Assembly: GCF_027595985.1 (NCBI RefSeq)
Contig: NC_073303.1
Coordinates: forward strand, 190,770,972-190,834,971
DNA: 64,000 bases
Direction: 5' to 3'
Source: Sorex araneus
Lineage: Eukaryota > Chordata > Mammalia > Eulipotyphla > Soricidae
Positions 25,191-37,290 of this stretch are shown here, piece after piece. Under the pieces are notes generated by a model that was not told where the DNA came from, searched no databases, and was given only the letters and a program-made list of their open reading frames with translations. The first letter of the stretch is position 1. Every line of letters begins with the position of its first letter. The translations under genes were made by a program, and so were the position numbers.

Positions 25191-25205
25191 GGAAATTAGT
25201 GTTTT
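25191..25205. repeat. Right target-site duplication of the L1 insertion
   Basis: Exact second copy of the 15-mer at 21,238-21,252, immediately after the A-rich tail. Confidence 0.93.
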
Positions 25206-26081
25206 GACTTTCTGTTTATGTATGACTTGTGAATTACACTTTCTCATTTTGAATTACTGCCATTTTAACAATTCTGTCAATATAAAATCTTTTGAGTATT
25301 TTCTTCCCACTTGAATTTGAAACGTCTTTTTATCTGAACACACTGTTTACTAAGCCAAAAAAGCTCATGTTTTCTTGGACAATCCCCAACCAGAATTACC
25401 TATGAATGATGTCTCAGAGATCATCTTTATAGACTCAATTTGTTTTATTTTTGTTCCACCAGGCAAATAAACAAAACCATAAATTAAAGTACATTCAAAA
25501 AGCCTTAAGATCGAAGCAAGCATTTCTGTAGCTAATTCATGCTCAATTGTTGAGTACACGCAGACCTCCAGGTCTTGCTTATACAATAATATTTTAATAT
25601 TCTGGATAGCATTCCTTCAGCCATTTGTCCTTTCCAAGTGGGTCTCACATTTCATGCAGTACATTGAAATGTTTATCATTTTCTTTGAGGCTGGAACTGT
25701 GAGCCAGGATGCCAACACTGCTTTCATGTCGCAGCATGTCAAACAACGTATAAATGTCAAGTATTTTTAGTCTCTGCATCATAGTCCTTCCAGAATTCTA
25801 GACTCCCAGTGTGCATTTCATCCCCTGGGTACAAAATCACAGTGAGTCATTTCACTAGGGAAGGCAAGTGCTTTCCATTTGATGATGGCTGTTTTCAAAC
25901 TTGGTTAAGTTCCTTAGGCATTTATGGTTGCCATACATTTCTCAAATCATGCATGTATGTATTTCATTACTAAGAAAAAGTAATACAAATGCATATTCAA
26001 AAGTTTCTAACTGTCTGAGGCAAATATGCTATTTGTAAGGTTATTGAAATCCTTAAATTTCTTTTTATTTTGCTTCATAAT
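25206..26081. other. Unique intergenic sequence
   Basis: No gene or clear repeat recognised. Confidence 0.5.
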
Positions 26082-26397
26082 TTTTATTGTTTATTTTTTT
26101 AATTCAATCACAGCAAGATACACAGTTACAAAGTCATTCACCATTGGGTGTCAGGTGTACAATGTTCCAACACCCTTCCCTACCCCAGCCTATGTTTGCC
26201 ACCACCCATGACCCCAGTTTTCCTCCCTCACCCTACCCTACCCTATCCCTCCGCCAGACTGTCTCTGTAGAAGGTACTTTTCTTTTTTCTCTCGCTCTTT
26301 CTCTCTCTCACTCTTTTTCTCTTGCTTTCCTTTTGAGTATTATGGTTTTTAATACAGGTACTGAAAGGTTATCATGTTTTCCCCTCTACCTATTTTT

Positions 26398-26751
<354 letters not shown>

Positions 26752-26902
26752 CTACCTATTTTTGCACTCAGTTCTTGTAAAGAGTGATCATTGCCAACTA
26801 CCACTGTCATAGTGGACTTCTCTATCCTAATTGCCCTCTCCACCTACACCACTTGTAGCAGCAGTCCTACTTAGATGCTCGTCTTCTACTCTGTTTATTC
26901 AT

Positions 26903-27150
26903 CACTGTATCACTGTCATCCTGTTGCTCATCAATTTGCTTGAGCAGGCACCAGTAACGTCTCCACTGTGAGACTTGTTGTTACTGTTTTTGGCATATGG
27001 AATACGCCATGGGTAGCTTGCCAGGCTCTGTTGTGTGGGTGAGAGCTACTCTCGGTAGCTTGCCCGGCTCTCAGAGAGAGACAGAGGAATTGAACCCTGG
27101 TTGGCCACATGTAAGGCAAATGCCCTACCCACTGTGCTATGGCTCCAGCC
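26903..27150 (-). mobile_element. SINE B with 12-bp target-site duplication
   Basis: CTGTTTATTCAT is repeated exactly at 26,891-26,902 and 27,151-27,162. In element orientation the copy ends in GATGACAGTGATACAGTG directly at the duplication. This shows real retrotransposition without a poly(A) tail. Confidence 0.95.
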
Positions 27151-27780
27151 CTGTTTATTCATATTCCATAAATAATTAAAATCATTCTATTTCTGTCCTT
27201 CTCCTTCTGACACATTTTACTCACCATGATACTCTCCATGTTCATCCATTAATAAGCAAATTTTCTGATTTTATTTTTCCTGGTGGCTGCATAGTATTCT
27301 GTTGTGCAGATATACCATGGCTTCTTTATCCGTTTGTCTGTTGGGCACTTGAATTGTTTCCAGATTCTAGCCATTGTGAACAGTGCTGCAATGAACCTAG
27401 AATTACAGATGACTTTTCTTGGTTATATTTTGGGGCCTTCAAAGTATAGTCCCAGAAGTGTTATTGCTGGCTCGCATGGAAGCTCAATTTCTAGTTTTTT
27501 GACAAATGCCCATATAGTTTTCCAAAAGGGTTAGACCAGTGAGCATTCCTGCCAACAATGAATGAGAGATCCTTTGTCCCCACATCGGCACCGTTCTTAC
27601 TTTTTTTGAGGTGTGTCAGTCCGTGTTATGAAATGACATTTCATTGTTGTTTTGATTTGCATCTCCCTCATGAATAGTGGTGATGTGTGATATTTTTCAT
27701 GTGTCTTTTGGCCATTTTATTTCTTCTTTGGGGAAGATCCTGTTCATTCCTTCTCCCCATTTTTTGATGGGGTTGTTTTT

Positions 27781-28409
27781 TGTTGCGTGAACGTTCGTGC
27801 AATCGGAGGCGCTGAGATAGGAACGCGGAAGAAATGCATTGATTGGAGGACTAAGGCTCGCTCTGGCTCTTAGCAAAGGCAGAGGGCCTCGTGGACCTCC
27901 TTTCATTGATCATGGTACCTCTAAAGGGCGCAATATAGTGACGTCACCAAAGGCATCAAAAAATGTTACAGGGAGAACATTGAGAAAATGGAAACATTGT
28001 TTCCTTGTATGGGTAGGCCTATAGCCTCAGGAAAAGAATACAGAACTCAGAAGGGAAAGATACAAAACCGAAACTGAAACCTTCTACAGGCACCTGGATT
28101 TACATCCCAAACACAAAGCTGGGCCTGCACCTGAAATCTACAATTTACAATATCAAAGGTCAGGCCTGGCTAATGCCATCTGCATGTCAAAGACCAGCCA
28201 GGCTTCTGTGAGAGAAGGAAAAACTGCTCTTTTCAGTATTCTGAAATTATTTTTCTGAAGGCAGCTTGAAAGGGGGAAAATGTTCAGCTTCATCCAAACC
28301 AGTCAGGACACACAAGAAATCTCGCCCATTTTCATGGGTCCCTATGTTCCTGTCCGTAGTACGGTACAGTATACATGGGCTCGCCTGATAGCTCAGTCCA
28401 GCCCCAACA
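27781..28409 (-). mobile_element. Solo LTR of an endogenous retrovirus
   Basis: A 629-bp block interrupts the old L1. It begins TGTTG and ends CAACA, the inverted ends of a retroviral LTR, and is flanked by the 6-bp direct repeat GTTTTT (27,775-27,780 and 28,410-28,415). The L1 sequence on either side joins cleanly once the block is removed. A TGACGTCA (CRE) at 27,939-27,946 lies beside a TATATT on the minus strand. That would give a roughly 460-bp U3 and a roughly 150-bp R-U5, so minus orientation is more likely. The 6-bp duplication suggests a class II (beta-like) element. No internal viral genes are present. Confidence 0.85.
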
Positions 28410-30561
28410 GTTTTTTTTTTTCTTGTAAAGTTCTACCAGTGCCTTATATATCTTTGGTATTAATCCCTTATCAGATGGGTATTGAGTAAAAAACTTCCCA
28501 TTCTGTGGGCTGCCTCTGTATCTTGATTCCTGTTCCTTTAGAGATGCAGGAGCTTCTTAGTTTAGTGTAGTCCCATTTGTTTATCTTGCTTCTACTTGCT
28601 TGGTCAGTGGTGTTTCATCATTGTAGATGCCTTTAGCTTCTATCTCATGAAGCTATATTTCCCTCCATGTACCTTATGGATTCAAATCTGATATTGAGAT
28701 CTTTAATCCACTTTTATCTGACTTTTTGTCTGACATTAGAGAGGTCAGAGTTCATTTTTTTTGCATATGGCTCTCTAGTTTTCCCAGCATCACTTGTTAA
28801 AGAGGCTTACTTATTCCACTTCATACTTTTTGCTTTTTTATCAAAGATTAAGTGATCACATACTGAGGGCCAGGGGCAGAATATTTACCTCTATTCCATT
28901 GGTCTTTGGGTCTGTCTTTATTCCAATAGCATGCTATTTTAATTACTACTGCTTTGTATTACAGCGTGGAGTTGGAGAAGGTGACGCCTCCTATCTTCTT
29001 TTTTCCCAAGCAGTTGCTTTAGCAATTGCTAAAGCAATTGCTTTTATTATTCTTTCAACAATAAAAGATTGCTTTCATTGTTCTATATAAATTTCAGGAG
29101 TGCTTGATCTATTTCTTTGAAAGTTGTCATGGGTATTCTCATAGGGACTGCATTGAATCTGTATAATGCTTTGAAAAGTACAGCCACTTTGACAATGTTG
29201 GTTCTCCTGATCCAGAGCAGGAGATATGTCTCCATTTCCTCATGTCCTCTCTTATTTCTGTAGTACTGTTTTGTAGTTTTCTTTGTATAGGTCCTTCACC
29301 TCGTTAAGCTGATTCTGATATACTAGATTTTCTGAGCACAATTGTGAAAGAGATTTTTAAAAAATACTTCTTTTATTAATTGTATATAGGAAAGCCATGG
29401 ACTTTTGGGTATTGATTTTGTAACCTTCCACTTTACAATAAAAAATCTATTGTTTATAGGAGCTTTTTAATAGGATTTTTTGTAGGATTTTGTAAGATTT
29501 TTATAGGAGATTTTTTTGTAAGATTGTTTTGTAGGATTTTCTAAGTATAGTATCATGTCATCTCAAGTAGTGAAATCTTGACTTCTTTCTTTCCTATCTG
29601 GATGCCCTTGGTATCTTTCCCTTGCCTAACTGCTATGGCAAGTGTTTCCAGTGCTATATTGAATAGGAGTGGCAAGAGTGGGCAATTTTGTCTTGTGCCT
29701 GATCTTAGAGGGAAGGATTTCGGTTTTTCCCCATTGGGGATAATGCTTGCTGTGGGCTTGTGATAGATGGCTTTGACTATAATAAGGGAAATTCCTTCAA
29801 CACCTATTTTGTTGAGTTTCTTTTTTTATCCTGAATGAGTATTGGATCTTGTCAAATGCTTTCTCTATATCTATTGACATGATCATATTGTTTATATCTT
29901 TTCCTTTATTTATATTCTCATGATATTATGTTGCTATTTTATTATTGATAAAGATTTGTATATTCATTCTCATTTGTTTCCAGCACTATTATGCTGATTG
30001 ACCTGTGAATGTTAAACCATCCTTGCATCCTTAGGATGAATCCTACTTGGTCATAATGTATGATCTTTTTAATGAGTTGCTATATTGTATTTACTAGTAT
30101 TTTGTTGAGGATTTTTACATCTGTGTTCATCAGGGATATTGGTCTATAATTCTCATTTTATTTTTTGTGGTGTCTGTCTACTTTAGGTATCAGGTAATAT
30201 TTACCTCATAAAACTGTGAGTGTTTCTGTTTCTTCAAATTTCTGAAAAAACTTGAAAACAGTTTGCAGAAGGTTCTCTTTTAAAGGTTTGAAAGAATTCT
30301 CTAATAAATCCATCTGGGCTTTTGTTTTGGGCATGACTTTTGATTACCATTTCAGTTTCCTCAGTGGTGATAGGTCTGTTCAGGTGTTCCAGATATTCTT
30401 AGATCAGCCTTGGGTGGTTAAAGGAATCCAGAAGTTTATTCCTTTCTTCACGGTTCTCTTGTTTTATGGCATAAGATTCTCAAAGTAACCTCTGATGAAT
30501 CTTTGAATTTCTGTGGCTTCTGTTGTGATGTTCCCTCTTTCATTTCTGATTTATTTTTAGG

Positions 30562-30562
<1 letters not shown>

Positions 30563-30617
<55 letters not shown>
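30563..30617. repeat. (CT)n microsatellite within the old L1
   Basis: Pure CT run of about 55 bp. Confidence 0.95.
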
Positions 30618-30619
<2 letters not shown>

Positions 30620-31849
30620 CCTTGATAGTGGTTTATTGATCTTGTTTACCTTCTTAAAGAATCAGCTCTTGGTTTCATTGATCTTTTGGATTTTGGGGGG
30701 GAATTGGGATTCCGGCTCATTAATTTCTGCTCTAAGTTTTATTATTTCCCTCCCCCAGTCTTGTTTGGGCTCCTTTTGTTGGTCACTTTCCAAGATCTTT
30801 TAAACTGTGAAGTTGTTATTTATGTGGGCACTTTCTTCCTTCCTGATGAATGCTTGCAGAGAGAGGTATAAACTTTCCTCTTAACACTGCTTTTGCTGTG
30901 TCTCACAAGTTCTGGTAGCTCGTATATTCCTTCTCATTTGTTTCCAGCACTCTTCTAATTTCATCGATAAGCCACTGGTTATTCAATAGTGAGCCATTTA
31001 ATTTCCAGGTGTTTGATTTGATTATCTGTTTCTGTGTGTAATTAATTTTTATTTTCAGTGCATCATGATCTGAAATATATAATTCATACAATTTCTATCC
31101 TCTTAATTTTATGGAGGTATGTTTTGTGGCCTATCATATGATCTATCTTGGAGAATGTTCCATGTGCACTGGAGAAGAATGTGTATTTGACTTGTGGGGG
31201 ATGAAAAGCCCTATATATCTCTAGAAACGCCCCCCTTCCATTTCTTCCCTCAGATAAAGTATTTCCTTGATGAGTTTAGTCTAGTTGATTTATCAAGAGG
31301 TTATAAAGCAGTGTTGAAATCTCCAACCACTGTTGTGTTACTATCAATGTCTTTTTTCAAGTCTATTTACAGTTGTTTCAAGTATTTTGCAATCCCTCAT
31401 TTGATGCAAATAAGATTAGGATTGTGAGTTCTTCCACAGATCCTTTGATCATTAAGAAATGACCTTCACTGTCTCTTTATAACCGTCTTCAGCCTGAAGT
31501 CTATGTCATCTCACACTAGCATGGCCACACCAGATTTTTTGAGGGTTTTTTTTGCTTGAAGAATTGTTTTCCAGCCTTTGTCTTTGAATCTGTGTTTGCT
31601 CTGGCTGTTCAAATGTGTTTCTTGCAGGCAGCAGAGTGCTGGGTTCAATTTTTTAAATAAATCCTGCCATTCTGTGTCTCTTAGTTGGTGCATTCAGCCC
31701 ATTGACATTGAGAGAGATTATTTTTATGGGGTTTTGTGCCATCTTTCTTCAGGAGTCTGGCTTGTTTATGGAGCTTGTCTTATCTTAAAATAGTCACTTA
31801 GTTCTTCTTGTAGCAATGGTTTAGAGTCTACGACGTTCCTGAGTTATTG

Positions 31850-32750
31850 TTTCTCTGTGAAGTTGAGTACTGTTCCTTTAAATCTGCATGAGAGTCCGGT
31901 TGGGTAAAGTGTTCTGGTGAGGTGTTCAGCTCATTGAGTTTCTTCACTATATCCCACCACTGTCTTCTGGCCGGAGGGTTTCATCTGATAAGTCTATGGT
32001 AAATCTTAAGGATGCTCCTTTGTAAGTAATTGCCTTCTGTGACTTTGCTGCTTTCAGTATTCTGTATCTATGCTTTTTGTTATTTTGATTAGGATGCATC
32101 TTGAGGTATTTTATTTGGATTTTCTTTTAGCTGCTACCCTTTGGACCTCCTGGATCTGAGAGCATGCACTCTTCGGCTCTGGGAATTTCTCAGCAATGAT
32201 GGCTTTGGGAGCTGCTTCTTTATCAAGGTTTTCTTCCTGCCCTTCTAGGACCCCCAGAATTCTTACACTTTTCCTCTTGAATTCAACCCTATGTTCTCTT
32301 GTCTTCTGTTGGTTTATTTTGAGGCTCTTTTCCATCTTCTCCTGTTATCGGGAGATTTTCTGCACCTCACCTGGAGCTCTCTGGTTCTGACCTCAGCCAC
32401 TATAACTCAAGGCCTTCCTGTGAGTTGTTCATTTTCCTGACCAGGTTTTTCAGATCTGTCATTTCTGCTTGTGTGTTCATTTGAATTTTTCTCATTTCTG
32501 TTCTCCTGTCCATCTGTATTTTATCGGTGGTGCGTTCCACTGTTAATTTGAGCTCCTTATGCATCTTTAACATTCACTCTAAATGCTTTAACTTTCATTC
32601 TAAGTTCCCTGTCAGAGAGGTTATATAGCCCATTATTACTAGTTGAGTTGTCTGGTTTAGCAGGCCAGACACTCTTGAAGCCTGGTGGGTTTCTGCATTG
32701 CTTGACCGTTGTGACCTTTGCAGTTCAGAGCCGTATCTTGTGTGTTGTTG
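31850..32750 (-). pseudogene. Broken LINE-1 ORF1 (antisense)
   Basis: A minus-strand frame at 32,111-32,335 contains KSVRILGVLEGQEEN and, further on, AEKFPEP and SQIQEVQRV, the conserved start of the ORF1p RNA-recognition region. Flanking pieces are in other frames. ORF1p is the L1 RNA-binding chaperone, and this copy is not translatable. Confidence 0.65.
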
Positions 32751-32990
32751 CGTGGTTAGAAACCCATCATACAAAGATGTCTTTGTATGGTAATGGTGTG
32801 TTATGGAGAGGTGAAGAAATGAGAGGCCTGGGTTCACTGGTACCTCTAACACAAGTAACATATTGAGTAACGTCTTCAAGTGGTTTTCGGGTTAGGATTT
32901 AGAGGAACGCGCTGAGAGGCAGCGCCTGGCAGGGAGAGTGGGTTCTGGCAGCGAAACGCTGCAGGATAAGGCTCCAGGGCCTGGAATCCT

Positions 32991-33633
32991 TACATTTTTT
33001 AAGGGACAATTTATCATGAGGCTGGAAACAGTTGACCTAAGTAATCACTGGAACAATTCCCATTCACGCCACTAGAGGTCTCAGTTTATTTTATTTTATT
33101 TGATTTTTTCAGAGAAAGCTAAAATGCTGTCCCTGTGAATAACACTGAAAAAAAAATTGCTATAAAAGAACAACCACGATAGTAACAACAATACTTTTCG
33201 AGATTTCTTTTTATCGGGACAGCGGGAGGCGAGCCCCGAGTGTGGACGAAGTCCCTCTGGTTCCTGGGATTCAACAGTTGTATGCAAGGCAAGTATCTTA
33301 ACCTCTGTACTATCTCTCCAGCCTCCAAAATATTTTAAAAACAAGTCCTATTACACTAATTTTTCCTAGTTGCATTGTACATTTGCCTTTAAAATGACAT
33401 CCTTCGTTTTAAAAAAAGTATTTAGGTGTCATTATACACATTGTATGTGAACTGAGATTTAAAAAAAGTTTTTCCTTATGTAAAAATTGGTCATAACATA
33501 TGATAAATATATTTTAGATCATTTCTAGTGATCTTAACAAAACTCTAGTTTCATTCTTCCTTTTGAATTTGATTTAGTAATTCAGAATTATCTAAAAGCT
33601 CTGACTTCCTGCCAGTAAGCTAATTGGTCAAAG
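32991..33633. other. Intergenic sequence with an old SINE fragment
   Basis: 33,195-33,327 resembles a minus-strand tRNA-SINE (GTATGCAAGGCAAGTATC...ACTATCTCTCCAGCC). A degenerate CTCF-like string, CCACTAGAGGTC, is at 33,069-33,080. Nothing else is recognised. Confidence 0.5.
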
Positions 33634-33875
33634 TATCACTGTCACTGTCACTGTCATGGATTTGCTCATTGATTTGCTTGATTTGCTCCACTAATGTCTC
33701 CATTGTGAGACTTGTTACTGTTTTTGGCATATCAAATATGCCAGGCTCTTGCCAGACTCTGCCATGCGGGTGGGATACTCTTGGTAGCTTGCCGGGCTCT
33801 CTGAGAGGGATGGAGGAATCGAACCCAGGTTGGCCACTTGCAAGGCAAACGCCCTACCCGCTGTGCCTGCTATTT
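33634..33875 (-). mobile_element. SINE B
   Basis: Starts with three CACTGT units (its tail), then a scrambled or duplicated ATTTGCTC stretch and the standard TCTCCATTGTGAGACTTG block through to the head GCCCTACCCGCTGTG. Confidence 0.88.
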
Positions 33876-34349
33876 ATTGTATAGCTAATTCTGAAATGTA
33901 AGCCAGAGCAAGGAGAAACGTGCCATTTTCATTTTAAACTCTCAGGTGGTGAGTGCAAACAGCAATTAGGATCTAGGTTATTGGAATTTAAATAGTCTCA
34001 GTTACAATGAGAAGGAAATAGTTCTTTAAAAGGATTTTCATGAAATCAGAAATTTGTTAAGATTTTAAAATATTTATTTTCATTCCTGATTCAGTACTGG
34101 AAAAATAATTCACCCTGTAAAATAGATTTCACCATTCATGTCACTTTTGCTTTTGCAATACCCTTCGGGGCTTGGATCACTGACTTGTCTAGCAGAGTTT
34201 TTGTTGGAGGTCATAAACTTGCCAGCTTCTAGAAGCTTCGAAGAGTCCATTTAACTCAGATGAGTTCTTATTACCTAAAAAACAGATAAAATAACTGGAT
34301 TCTTCCTATCCACAAGTGAGAGTGGAAGTGGGAGCTATGTGATCCAGGG

Positions 34350-34720
34350 ACTAATAATAATGGCAATAAGCAAGTGTCGCTGATATACCAGAAAATTTAG
34401 TATAGATAGCCTTTGTTTCACAGCAATACTTAACAGAGATGTTCATTTTATAGAAAAGGGAGCTCAAACTCAAAGAGCTTGGGGCCGGAGCGATAGCACA
34501 GTGGGTAGGGCGTTTGCCTTGCACGCGGCTGCCCTGGGTTCAATCCCCGGCATCCCATATGGTTCCCCGAGCACCACCAGGAGTGATTCCTGAGTGCAGA
34601 GCCAGGAACAACCCCTGAGCATTGCGGGGTGTGACCCAAAAAGCAAAAAAAAAAAAAAAAAAAGAGCTTAAGTCATTTACAAACTTCCAAAGAAATTTAT
34701 AACCACGAGAACTTCACTTC
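34350..34720 (+). mobile_element. MIR, split by a young SINE
   Basis: Left of the SINE: TTTTATAGAAAAGGGAGCTC...CAAAGAGCTT. Right: AAGTCATTTAC. Joined, these follow the MIR core (the segment where MIR reads 'ATTTTACAGATGAGGAAACTGAGGC...AGGTTAAGTAACTTGC'). Ancient mammalian SINE. Confidence 0.55.
34481..34660 (+). mobile_element. Full-length young SINE A
   Basis: The best copy in the window, running from GGGGCCGGAGCGATAGCAC through GGGTTCAATCCCC (B box) to GTGACCCAAAAAGC and a pure A tail. AAAGAGCTT duplicates at 34,472-34,480 and 34,661-34,669. It is useful as a reference for the family. Confidence 0.96.
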
Positions 34721-35689
34721 TATCATAGCAAGGACGCAGATTCTCCTGAACTTGTGAGCACTGGCCACTGGTGAAGGACTCTGCCAGAGACCTTGAAAGG
34801 TCTTTAAAGGTGTTTGCCAATGGGTGAAACTTTAATTGGGCTTCTGATATATCTGGATTATTGTGCCAGAAACTCAATAAGGAGAGCTATAAAGTAAAAA
34901 GATGCATTTTCAATATTAAGTAACATAAAATACACTTTGAGAGAGATAGTAAAAGAGCATAAAATCTGGGTGAAGACCTCTATTGGAAATTAGTGCTAAT
35001 TGGAGGTAATTGTTCCATGAACACAATTTAAAGTAAAACCCTTCAAGGGATTCTATGCTAAATAAAGTCATGCAAGCCAAATTACATTTTTGAAGGGTAA
35101 ACAATTAAAATGATAGTGCAGTGGAGTAAAGTTTTAAAAAAATGATCTTATTAAAGGAGTATTTTTTTTGGCCTTTGTGAAGATCTGCCTCTATGTGTAT
35201 CCTTGTAAGTTGCAGCATCATTATTTGGGTATAACAATTAATTACCTGCGGCTTTTGACTTTCCGGTTTGTGACATGAACTACTACAAAAGAAAAGAATT
35301 GGACCATAAAAAAAAATCTAGTGCTCATCTCTTGCTAAAAAAGTAACTGAAATCAGGAGGAATTAAGTTACAATTCTAATCGAAATAAGTTTTAGAGTAC
35401 TTGACTGAAAACAACTAATGAAGAAACGTTGGTTAAGTGTGCAAAACTACAGCAGGAAAGCTGGGAAATATTGTGAACTAAGATGTTAAGGATCACATGG
35501 TTTTGCTGTGAACAGTTGTAGTGGAACATCAGTTCTGGAGCAGGGCTATGCTTTTATGCAGAAATTTAAAAGTTGCCAGACTTAGTGTAGCTTCAGTTAC
35601 ACATACACTATTTTTTGTAAGCTAACCACTCTTCTTCCACTACAAAGATACAGATTCTCTTTCTGCAGGTATATTTGTACTCTAATAAA
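34721..35689. other. Unique intergenic sequence
   Basis: AT-rich, with no gene or repeat recognised. Confidence 0.5.
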
Positions 35690-35946
35690 GGACTGGAGCG
35701 ATAGCACAGTGGGTAAAGTGTTTGCCTTGCACATGGCCAACCTGGGTTCGATACCTATGTCCCTCTCAGAGAGCCTGGTAAGCTACCAAGAGTATCCCGC
35801 CCGCACAGCAGAGCCTGGCAAGCTCCCCGTGGCATATTCAATATGCAAAAACAGTAACAACAAGTCTCATAATGGAGATGTTACTGGTTCCCGCTCGAGA
35901 AAATCAATGAACAACGGGATGACAGTACTACAGTGCTACAGTGCTA
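35690..35946 (+). mobile_element. SINE B, complete, plus strand
   Basis: Head GGACTGGAGCGATAGCACAG, B box GGGTTCGATACC, body with CTCTCAGAGAGCCTGG and AACAGTAACAACAAGTCTC, then a GACAGTACTACAGTGCTACAGTGCTA tail. It shows the non-A tail of this family clearly. Confidence 0.93.
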
Positions 35947-36227
35947 ATTTGGTAAGATTAAAGATATACTTTATGACGTGGATTTTTGGGTCAAGTTGAA
36001 GCATACATCAGTCAGTATAGGAGAAACATATTTCACAAATGCAGCTGCTTTCTTGAGAAGCATACACTCAGAGTGGAGAGAGTGGTTCATAACCAATAAA
36101 AGAAATCATGCCAGAGGTCCTTGTCAATAGAACAGTTTATGTATATCAGTATCCTGCCTGCATGTTAATCTTTTCTTGGAAATATTTGCCCAAATATAAT
36201 AGTTATTACCATGTGAGAAATAATGTC

Positions 36228-36400
36228 GACTATGTGCTAGGTACAGGGTTAAGCACTTACCTGCTTTTAACAAATCAGGTCCTGTGCCAACCCTACAACA
36301 ACCATTAGAGGTTACTATCACTATACCCATTTTAAAGATTAGGACTGAGGCAAATGAAAGAGCTGGGACTCAAATGCAATTTGCCTGATGTTGCATGTAC
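36228..36400 (+). mobile_element. MIR
   Basis: TATGTGCTAGGTACAGGG...TTAAGCACTT, CAACCCTACAACAACCATTAGAGG, CCCATTTTAAAGATTAGGAC and GGGACTCAAATGC match MIR blocks in order. Confidence 0.75.
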
Positions 36401-37040
36401 AGACATTATGTCAAACCACCTCTCAAGAAGACTGACTTGTTTTCAGTAGATAAATTAGAATCCACATTCAAAAGCATTCTGGCCCTTTTAAGGCTGTCCC
36501 TTGGGAGCACATACACCTTGCCTTCTAACACTGCCTTGGCTCCAGGACTTCTGAAATGGGTTCGTTGGAATTACCTTCAGAGCCTGAAGCTCATTCTTCG
36601 CATATCCCTTGTAGTGGCCAAATCTTTCTCTTGGAAGGAGGATTTTATTTGGATACATCCACATTCCTTTGCAGCCAAAGAGGATGACTAAAGTGGGTCT
36701 CTAAGCTGGGCGATGCCATTTTTGGTCATAAACGAAACACGCCTGCGAGGCAATGAGACAGGTTGCTTCTCGGAATGGATTCTGAGGACAGTTCCAGAAG
36801 GAAGCTCCCGCCTAGGGAGTGAACTCTGCTCCGGGCTCATTTACAGGCTCGAGCAATTTGATGTGGGGAAGGAGCTGGTGATTTAGAGAGGCGTGTTCTG
36901 GCCTGTGTCTCTTCACAGATCACATCACTTGCTTCCCTAACAGATTTGTTTTGGGGGGTTGGGTATATGATACCCAAATGTCCAATAACTTCTCTAGAAC
37001 AACTTCTGTTAAAAATCAAATGGAACTTACCTCAATGAAG
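36401..37040. other. Unique intergenic sequence
   Basis: A 98-codon frame at 36,395-36,691 has no recognisable domain. Nothing else is seen. Confidence 0.45.
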
Positions 37041-37290
37041 GATCACTGTAGCACTGTCATCCCGTTGCTCATCAATTTGCTTGAGCAGGTACCAGTAATG
37101 TCTCCGTTGTGAGACTTGTTGTTACTGCTTTTGGCATATCGAAGATGCCACGGGCAGTTTGCCAGGCTCTGCCGTGCAGATGGGATACTCTCAGTAGCTT
37201 GCTGGGCTCTCTGAGAGGGGCAGAGGAATCAAACCCAGGTTGGCCGCGTGCAAGGCAAGTTCCTTACCCACTGTGCTGTTGCTCCATCTC
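37041..37290 (-). mobile_element. SINE B
   Basis: Near-consensus minus copy. The flanks CTCAATGAAG (37,031-37,040) and CTAAATGAAG (37,291-37,300) form a target duplication with one mismatch. Confidence 0.9.

Larger units (their letters stand above)
27240..31790 (-). pseudogene. Broken LINE-1 ORF2 (antisense)
   Basis: Conserved L1 ORF2 pieces can be read on the minus strand, including an endonuclease-start segment at 31,511-31,693 with LQETHL (the catalytic Glu region) and KKSGVAMLV. Frames are short and broken throughout, and the solo LTR splits the gene at 27,781-28,409. A (CT)n tract (30,563-30,617) also lies within it. Confidence 0.8.

Noticed and set aside
27781..28409. Host gene exon (61-codon frame at 27,839-28,024)
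   Set aside because: LTR ends and target duplication explain the block as a solo LTR.
34481..34560. tRNA gene in the SINE heads
   Set aside because: A- and B-box-like parts are present, but no full cloverleaf or anticodon arm can be assigned, and the body and tail are SINE.
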